Assembly (NCBI GenBank): GCA_003024985.2
Contig: PXIH01S0045914.1
Source of the DNA: Euperipatoides rowelli
Taxonomy: Eukaryota; Onychophora; Udeonychophora; Euonychophora; Peripatopsidae
Length of the DNA: 12,387 bases
Strand: one strand, 5' to 3'
Of the stretch, positions 7,950 through 12,387 are shown piece after piece; positions within the stretch are counted from its first letter, which is position 1, and each line of letters opens with the position of its first letter. The position numbers were made by a program, and so were the translations under genes. The notes beneath the pieces are model-generated. The model had not been told where the DNA came from. It did no database searches and was given only the letters and a program-made list of their open reading frames with translations.

Positions 7950-8560
7950 TTCCCACAAAATATGATGTTTCCCCAATCTGTATTGAAAATGTGGACTTTA
8001 AGATCTTCACTTCCATTCTAAATGCAACGATCACTCCTTTATTGTACAAAAACATCCTCAAACACCAATTTTATTTTAAAGTTTGGTCTCCCACACTACT
8101 ATGTATCTTTTTGAAGAAATGTTCTAATCAATACAAATAATATTGTTCAAAACATATTTTTGAAAATCAAGAGTTATTTTGTTAATGTTAATCTCCAGTA
8201 CCTTGCTGATCAAATTAAAATCTATTTTAATGAGCCCAACATTATGCATGGTCTCTTAAACAATATCCATTCAAAGAAAGCTTTCATTAAGATAATACAC
8301 TATCTTTATGGATCATTTAGTGTCAAGAGGTCTAATTCAGGGTTCCCCCTTGGTTTTAACACTCTCTGTGCTTTACATCAATCGACTCTTGCAAGACCTG
8401 GCGAATAGCCTCCCATGTCTATATCTCCAAATCTATACATTCATGTGAGGGTTCTGGCATACGCTCATGACATGATATTGAGGTGTTATATAATGGAAGG
8501 GATGTAGTGGAAGCTGCATTAGAGATTATTCAATAACTTGTGGATAAAACTGGTTGTAAA
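7950..8560 (+). pseudogene. LINE ORF2 reverse transcriptase remnant, catalytically dead
   Basis: RT copies element RNA into DNA at the nicked target. Fingers region: NVDFKIFTSILNATITPLL then NILKHQFYF (7988-8077), matching the 'NvDyKIlskiLanRl...Q.gF' block. Motif A lies at about 8172-8204 as SYFVNVNLQYL, with Val (8181-8183) where the catalytic Asp of F-D-x-V is expected. Motif B is GLIQGSPL (8329-8352) followed by VLYINRLLQDL, close to GvRQGcPLSPLLF.LYINpLL. Motif C is VLAYAHDMIL (8451-8480), with His (8466-8468) where YADD has its first Asp. Fingers, A, B and C fall in three frames, so several indels have occurred. The identification as RT is firm; the clade is not. Confidence 0.88.
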
Positions 8561-8577
8561 TAAATAAGACCTGTATT

Positions 8578-9601
8578 TTGGACATCACCCATTGGAAACC
8601 TGTGCCATACTTTAATAACATGATCCCCAAAGCCTATCTAGGTCTTTCATACCTGTTCATCGGTTGTATTGTGGGAATAAATATCTACAACAATCTGGCA
8701 TTCAAAAAATCTTGGCAATGTTCAAATATTCATATCTGTCTATTTAGCTTCCATGTTAAAATTGTGAACTGGATTTGCATTTCTAAATTCCTATATTACA
8801 TCTCTCATACCACATTTACCCAAAATTATCTAAACATGATTGTTAGCTTATTTACTAAATTCAGCTTACATAATAAACTTACTTTAATAAGCAGAAATCT
8901 CTTTCTGTACACATTTTCAAAGATGACATTGGGCTAATTGAGCTTTTTCTCATGTTTAAAACTGTTAAAATAAATCCTATTGTTGGGTTGGTTAATTACT
9001 TACACCAAAGTCATTCCAATAGAAGTTCTAACTATGAAAATTCCATCCCTCAACATTTAGTAAGAATAAATCAATTTTGGGGTCTTTATAGGATCTGTTT
9101 GGAACTAATTGATTACACTCAGTTAGTGGTGCTACTCCGAATCTTATATTAAATTATTCACAATATTATGTCTACCCTAGCATTTAACATAGGCTAGTAG
9201 TAGTAACTCTACAAGGCCACATTTGGATTAAACTCCTGCATTCTTCTGAACTTAGTTTACTTTGTCTTAAAGTTATCTTATAACATTCTTCCAGTCAATG
9301 CTTTCTTAATTGACAAATTTAATTTAAGGTTAGATTATGACTGTAAATTATGACTCATCTGAGCATTTATTTCTTAAATGTCAGTCTTTTAACACTGACC
9401 AGCTTCTTTCAACAGACCTTTGAAACTATCCATCCTTTCAAGTTCTCTCAGTCAGTGAATATTGTTAACCCTAGCAAAATTAGGATTTTGTACATAATCC
9501 TATTTATTATTTGGAAATTGAGATGTTTGAGAGTCTTTCAGGATATAAGGATGGATCCAATTGAATTTATTAAGATGACTATTAAAAAAAAGAAAGAATG
9601 A
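8578..9601 (+). pseudogene. LINE ORF2 C-terminal region remnant
   Basis: Frames 8578-8934, 8952-9149 and 9350-9598 are consecutive and on the element's strand. KAYLGLSYLFIG (about 8629-8664) matches the KYLGv..G thumb-proximal motif. KIVNWICISKFLYYIS (about 8758-8806) matches the 'k..iiN..l.SKl.Y' block. LISRNLFLY (about 8884-8910) fits the later 'k.li.r..l' region. IIWKLRCLRVF (about 9512-9544) matches the iW..Rn..if motif near many LINE C termini. I see no cysteine-histidine knuckle. The three open frames are pieces of one dead protein, not separate genes. Confidence 0.75.
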
Positions 9602-9775
9602 TTTATTGTATTTGACAAGCGCCTTATTTTTAAAGTTTTGGTCTAGATCAAATTCTTAATATGTCTAATTTATACTTTGTTTAGTATCCTACCATAACTT
9701 TGTGGATCTTGATTTACTTTGGTAAATAATTTGTAATGTAATGTAAATAAAGTTGTTGTATTTATAAAATAAGCA
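9602..9775 (+). terminator. LINE 3' untranslated end with polyadenylation signal
   Basis: Non-coding A/T-rich tail after the last ORF2 stop, with AATAAA at 9746-9751 and a GTTGTTG run directly after it. That order, signal then GT-rich element, fits a cleavage and polyadenylation site. The exact end of the element is uncertain. Confidence 0.5.
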
Positions 9776-9798
9776 CAACAACAATAGAAAGAAACGGT

Positions 9799-9799
9799 A

Positions 9800-9868
<69 letters not shown>

Positions 9869-9880
9869 TACTACTACTAC

Positions 9881-9916
<36 letters not shown>

Positions 9917-9940
9917 TACTATTACTATTATTATTATTAT
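9799..9940. repeat. (ATT)n microsatellite with ACT interruptions
   Basis: Long uninterrupted ATT trinucleotides, then a block of ACT units near 9867-9881, more ATT, a second ACT cluster near 9915-9926, then ATT again. It begins about 25 bases beyond the LINE 3' end, suggesting growth from a retroelement tail. Confidence 0.95.
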
Positions 9941-9952
9941 TTATTTATTTGT

Positions 9953-9995
<43 letters not shown>

Positions 9996-9998
9996 TTT
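9941..9998. repeat. (TTAT)n tetranucleotide microsatellite
   Basis: Tandem TTAT/ATTT units that follow the ATT array without a gap, with one GTTT variant near 9951. The array ends about 20 bases before the second LINE fragment. Confidence 0.95.
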
Positions 9999-10019
9999 CC
10001 ATAATAAATTATAATGCTA

Positions 10020-10465
10020 ATTTTGGTCAAATTCTTATATGGATGTGAGACCTGCAAAGTAACCAAAGATTTGGAAAATGAGATAAATGCTTAGGTGTGC
10101 AATAAGAATATTGAAAATTAAATGGACAGATTTGATCAGAAATGAGGAAGTGAGGAAAAGATGGGAAGGTGGTTATAATATTTTGGATGAAGTAAGGAAG
10201 AGGAAATGGAAATATGCCGGGCATGTCTTGAGAGGAATGCAGAAATTACACTAGTAACAGCACTTGAGGGTTGGACAGAAAGGATGAAGACCAAGAAGAG
10301 AATGGTTGGATGACCTTGAAGACTGGGCTGACATCAGGCAATTATCTGTATTATAAAGAAGCACTCAAGATACAAGTCTTTTGCGATCCATGAACACACG
10401 AACCTTCGCCTGGAGAACACAACCAAAGATGGGGGTGATATGGATAAGGGTATTAAAAAAAAGAA
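10020..10465 (+). pseudogene. 3' end of a second non-LTR retrotransposon ORF2
   Basis: C-terminal part of a LINE reverse transcriptase of the common 'YGCETW ... GHVLRR ... RGRPRxxWxDDL' type. KFLYGCETCKVTKDLEN (10029-10079) is in one frame. IKWTDLIRNEEVRKR then YNILDEVRKRKWKYAGHVLR (about 10114-10236) is in the next. ITLVTALEG (about 10244-10271) sits in a third, and REWLDDLEDWAD (about 10297-10332) returns to the second. After a stop near 10354, TQDTSLLRSMNTRTFAW continues in the same frame. The A-rich end near 10454-10468 is probably the element's 3' tail. All upstream ORF2 sequence is missing, as expected for a 5'-truncated insertion. It differs from the element at 5940-9775. An RTE/Ingi-like clade is possible but unproven. 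The minus-strand open frame at 10027-10224 is its shadow. Confidence 0.85.
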
Positions 10466-10539
10466 ATAAGCCCATTACAATAAAGTAAAATAGACCCACA
10501 TTAATAAAAAAATACAGAAATATTGAATAACAAGAATAA

Positions 10540-10800
10540 AATGTATTATAAATTATATATCTTTGTATACTGCCTCAACACACACAAAACATTATACAGT
10601 ATCTAAATTACAAATGCATCCAATCAAATATACATTATATACTGTACATACTCATACATAAACCCACATGTACACATTATAGATATCATGTCAATATCAC
10701 TATGCCAATACATTATTTACACACAGAAGATACACATATGTATGCTACAGTATTTATCTATATGCTTACATAGACATATATAGAATTCATACAAGCATAT
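10540..10800. repeat. ATACA/ACAC-rich low-complexity DNA, left part
   Basis: Irregular ATACA, ACATAC and ACACAC units interrupted by TATA phrases. No gene visible. Similar sequence occurs within the foldback element that follows. Confidence 0.75.
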
Positions 10801-10822
10801 TCACATATTATGTTATTTTTTT

Positions 10823-10868
10823 ATCCACAAACACAGTAATACCCCAAAATTGGTAATAGTTCTGTACT
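10823..10868 (+). repeat. Left arm core of the long inverted repeat
   Basis: Contains cacagtaataccccaaaat. It pairs with 11753-11798 at 45 of 46 positions. Confidence 0.9.
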
Positions 10869-10904
10869 ATAAAACTAAGTGTTCAACACATATGTCTGAG
10901 TCAA

Positions 10905-11200
10905 GATACAATGGTCATATGGCAATGAACAGGCCCAAGCAGTTGTATATTTACTCCCGGAACCTGTTTTAATCCTTGGGGGGAGGGCACACAACCTCTC
11001 CTATTTTTTACAGGCGTAAGTACTCCTTAGGTTTCCTTTATACAAAAAAGGCTAGTCAAATGTCATCCTGCAGACGTACCAGGAATTAAAAATTGAGACT
11101 GGCAGTGTAAAATTCCACATTTGAGAAGATATCCAAACCTAGAATCCTAGTATAAACAGAGACAGATTAAACCTGGTGAGTTTGTTGATAGAAAGAAGAC
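10905..11200. other. Higher-complexity insert within the foldback element
   Basis: GC-richer than its surroundings, with a G-run near 10979-10986 and phrases such as caggcccaagcagttg and cctgcagacgtaccagg. Both strands carry stops in every frame, and I recognise no protein, tRNA box or known repeat. It could be the original body of the element before the ATACA repeats grew. Confidence 0.5.
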
Positions 11201-11339
11201 TGTAATGATTATTATAATTTCATGTAAAATATAGCCTATGTAAATATTTGTAATAAATAAGAAATTCATTCAGGAAATTTAAGAAAAAAACACAACAACA
11301 ACATATGTCTTAGGCTACAGAACTAATTATTTATAGCAC

Positions 11340-11745
11340 ACATGATTACCTATTGAACAACAAAAAAATAAACAACATACAATTAACAATTTTTACACCA
11401 TACATATCAAACTATGTAAGAGATCATAAATGTCCTATACTGAACATACATATATACAAACTCATCATAATAGGTCTTCTACACATATATACTTATACAT
11501 ACATACCGGTATATGTAGATACAGTGTTTACATGTGCAAATACATGCATACACGTATGCATATAAATTCATACATGTATACATAATATAAGCACAAACAT
11601 ACTGTGTATATAATTACATACATATATGCATACACACAATATATACATAACATGCAGGCACATATACTCATGTAAACACACACATAAAACCTACTTGCAA
11701 ACAAATATACCAAAACACACATACATGGCTTAGAAACAAACATAA
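11340..11745. repeat. ATACA/ACACA-rich microsatellite-like region, right part
   Basis: Dense imperfect ACATAC, ATACATATATGCATAC and ACACACAT units. Open frames on both strands here (11353-11565 and 11528-11743) are simple-sequence translations rich in Tyr, Ile, Cys and Val, and are not genes. Confidence 0.9.
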
Positions 11746-11752
11746 ATATTTC

Positions 11753-11798
11753 AGTACAGAACTATTACCTATTTTGGGGTATTACTGTGTTTGTGGAT
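11753..11798 (-). repeat. Right arm core of the long inverted repeat
   Basis: Contains attttggggtattactgtg, the reverse complement of the left-arm core apart from one base. Confidence 0.9.
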
Positions 11799-11817
11799 AA
11801 AAAAATAATAACATATT

Positions 11818-12387
11818 TGTAAATATTCTCATATAACATACTTGAAATGTTATAAAGTTGTACATAAAGTTACATAAAGAGACTTTTTCTTTGTTATTTA
11901 AATAAAAATAAATAAATAAAAACAGTTTTTTTTACTAATACATACTTTTATCTACATTTAAAAAATAAAATAAATTCCTCTCAGCCACCACTTTTATTAT
12001 ACCCCTCAAGATAATAACATAATAATAAGAATATTAAATTTATTAAGGTAGCCTACTCTTTTTATCATCATAATTTAAATAATCGAAGATTTTAATTTAA
12101 AGACAGTGATTCAATTAACTATAACTAGCTTCAATGTTAAGAATCTCAATTTGAAATGAATATAAAAATATCAATAATAATAAAGAAATGGAAATGTTCA
12201 GCATTTCAAAAGTGAAAATAAACTACAGTACTATAATATAATGTTGAAAAATTTATAATGCGTTTCTCTATTATTTACACCTATCAGGTAAGCATGATTG
12301 CTTCTATCACTTTTAAGAATGAAAAAAAAAAAATACATTCAGAACAACAAGTGAGCAAGGCAATTAACATTAGTCTACAAATTCCTA
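11818..12387. other. A/T-rich DNA without a recognisable gene
   Basis: Contains AAATA-type runs near 11900-11925 and 11960-11975, ATAATA runs near 12010-12030 and an A-run near 12323-12333. No coding or RNA features were seen. Confidence 0.6.

Larger units (their letters stand above)
5940..9775 (+). mobile_element. Degenerate non-LTR retrotransposon (LINE), EN-RT type
   Basis: Landmarks appear in the right order on the plus strand: possible ORF1 tail (5940-6452), endonuclease-like region (6540-7150), linker (7600-7850), reverse transcriptase (7950-8560), C-terminal region (8578-9600), and AATAAA at 9746-9751. This is the layout of an autonomous LINE of the group with an N-terminal apurinic-like endonuclease. 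The layout and the RT motif-B phrase recall L1/Tx1-type elements, but the clade is a guess. The copy is dead: frames change every 100-300 bases and catalytic residues are lost. The 5' end and target duplication are not identified. The 3' end lies just before the ATT microsatellite, which may have grown from the element's tail. Confidence 0.85.
10808..11812. mobile_element. Long inverted-repeat (foldback-like) element
   Basis: Arms of about 60 bases face each other across 884 bases. Their shared 46-base core runs from atccacaaac at 10823 to tctgtact at 10868, and on the minus strand from 11798 to 11753. It differs at one position (ttgg versus tagg), so 45 of 46 match. A/T-rich flanks outside the core (tatgttatt then T-run) also pair, with a 3-base length difference. 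The inside holds a more complex stretch (about 10905-11200) and ATACA-type repeats (about 11340-11745). No transposase is visible. It could be a nonautonomous DNA element, or two inverted copies of one smaller repeat. Termini and target duplication are not resolved. Confidence 0.65.

Noticed and set aside
9799-9998. Considered a CRISPR-like or satellite array because of strict periodicity.
   Set aside because: Units are 3 and 4 bases with no spacers, so it is a plain microsatellite.
10823-10868. Read as a pogo/Tigger terminus starting at cagtaatacccc.
   Set aside because: Both arms share about 8 further bases (atccacaaa) plus A/T flanks outside that motif and there is no flanking TA at the motif, so the terminus cannot be placed there.
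11353-11743. Overlapping open frames on both strands, one rich in Cys, Tyr and Val.
   Set aside because: They are translations of ATACA/ACACA simple repeats. The cysteines come from TGT/TGC in the repeat, not from a metal-binding design.

Overview
The window reads as A+T-rich (roughly 70% or more by eye) nuclear DNA from a metazoan, probably an invertebrate. The evidence is a tRNA-derived SINE with Pol III boxes, two non-LTR retrotransposon remnants, a hAT-like MITE, long ATT/ATTT/ATACA microsatellites, and no bacterial-style operons or long ORFs. I cannot name the species. No intact protein-coding gene is visible. Nearly all the longest open frames are fragments of dead elements, fragments of one decayed leucine-rich-repeat gene, or translations of simple repeats.

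Layout. 1-531: A/T-rich, no gene. 532-761: a minus-strand tRNA-type SINE with a 10-bp near-perfect target duplication. 1067-1517: a small hAT-like nonautonomous element with 8-bp target duplication (7/8), imperfect terminal repeats, a 16-bp perfect internal hairpin and long G and A homopolymers. 1518-3054: gene-free A/T-rich DNA with one composite inverted repeat and one GC-richer patch. About 3061-5497: a plus-strand relic of a leucine-rich-repeat protein of the F-box/LRR (FBXL/AMN1-like) style. It is broken by several frameshifts and stops, and a palindromic MITE-like element (3554-3767) sits inside it. About 5940-9775: one degenerate plus-strand non-LTR retrotransposon with a possible ORF1 tail, an apurinic-endonuclease-like region, a reverse transcriptase with motifs A, B and C recognisable in different frames, a C-terminal region and a polyadenylation signal. 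9799-9998: compound ATT/ACT/ATTT microsatellite. 10020-10465: the 3' end of a second, different non-LTR element. 10540-11750: ATACA/ACAC-rich low-complexity DNA. A long inverted-repeat (foldback) structure, with arms at about 10808-10868 and 11753-11812, encloses most of it. 11818-12387: A/T-rich, no gene.

The picture is a stack of insertions, most of them old, in and around a dead LRR gene. The retroelements are inactive: the main reverse transcriptase has Val where motif A should have its catalytic Asp, His in place of the first Asp of the YADD box, and many frameshifts. The foldback arms are the exception: their 46-bp core differs at one position only, which contrasts with the decay around them. 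I found no convincing new biological system. The most checkable items are the foldback element, the hAT-like MITE, the SINE and the LRR relic.
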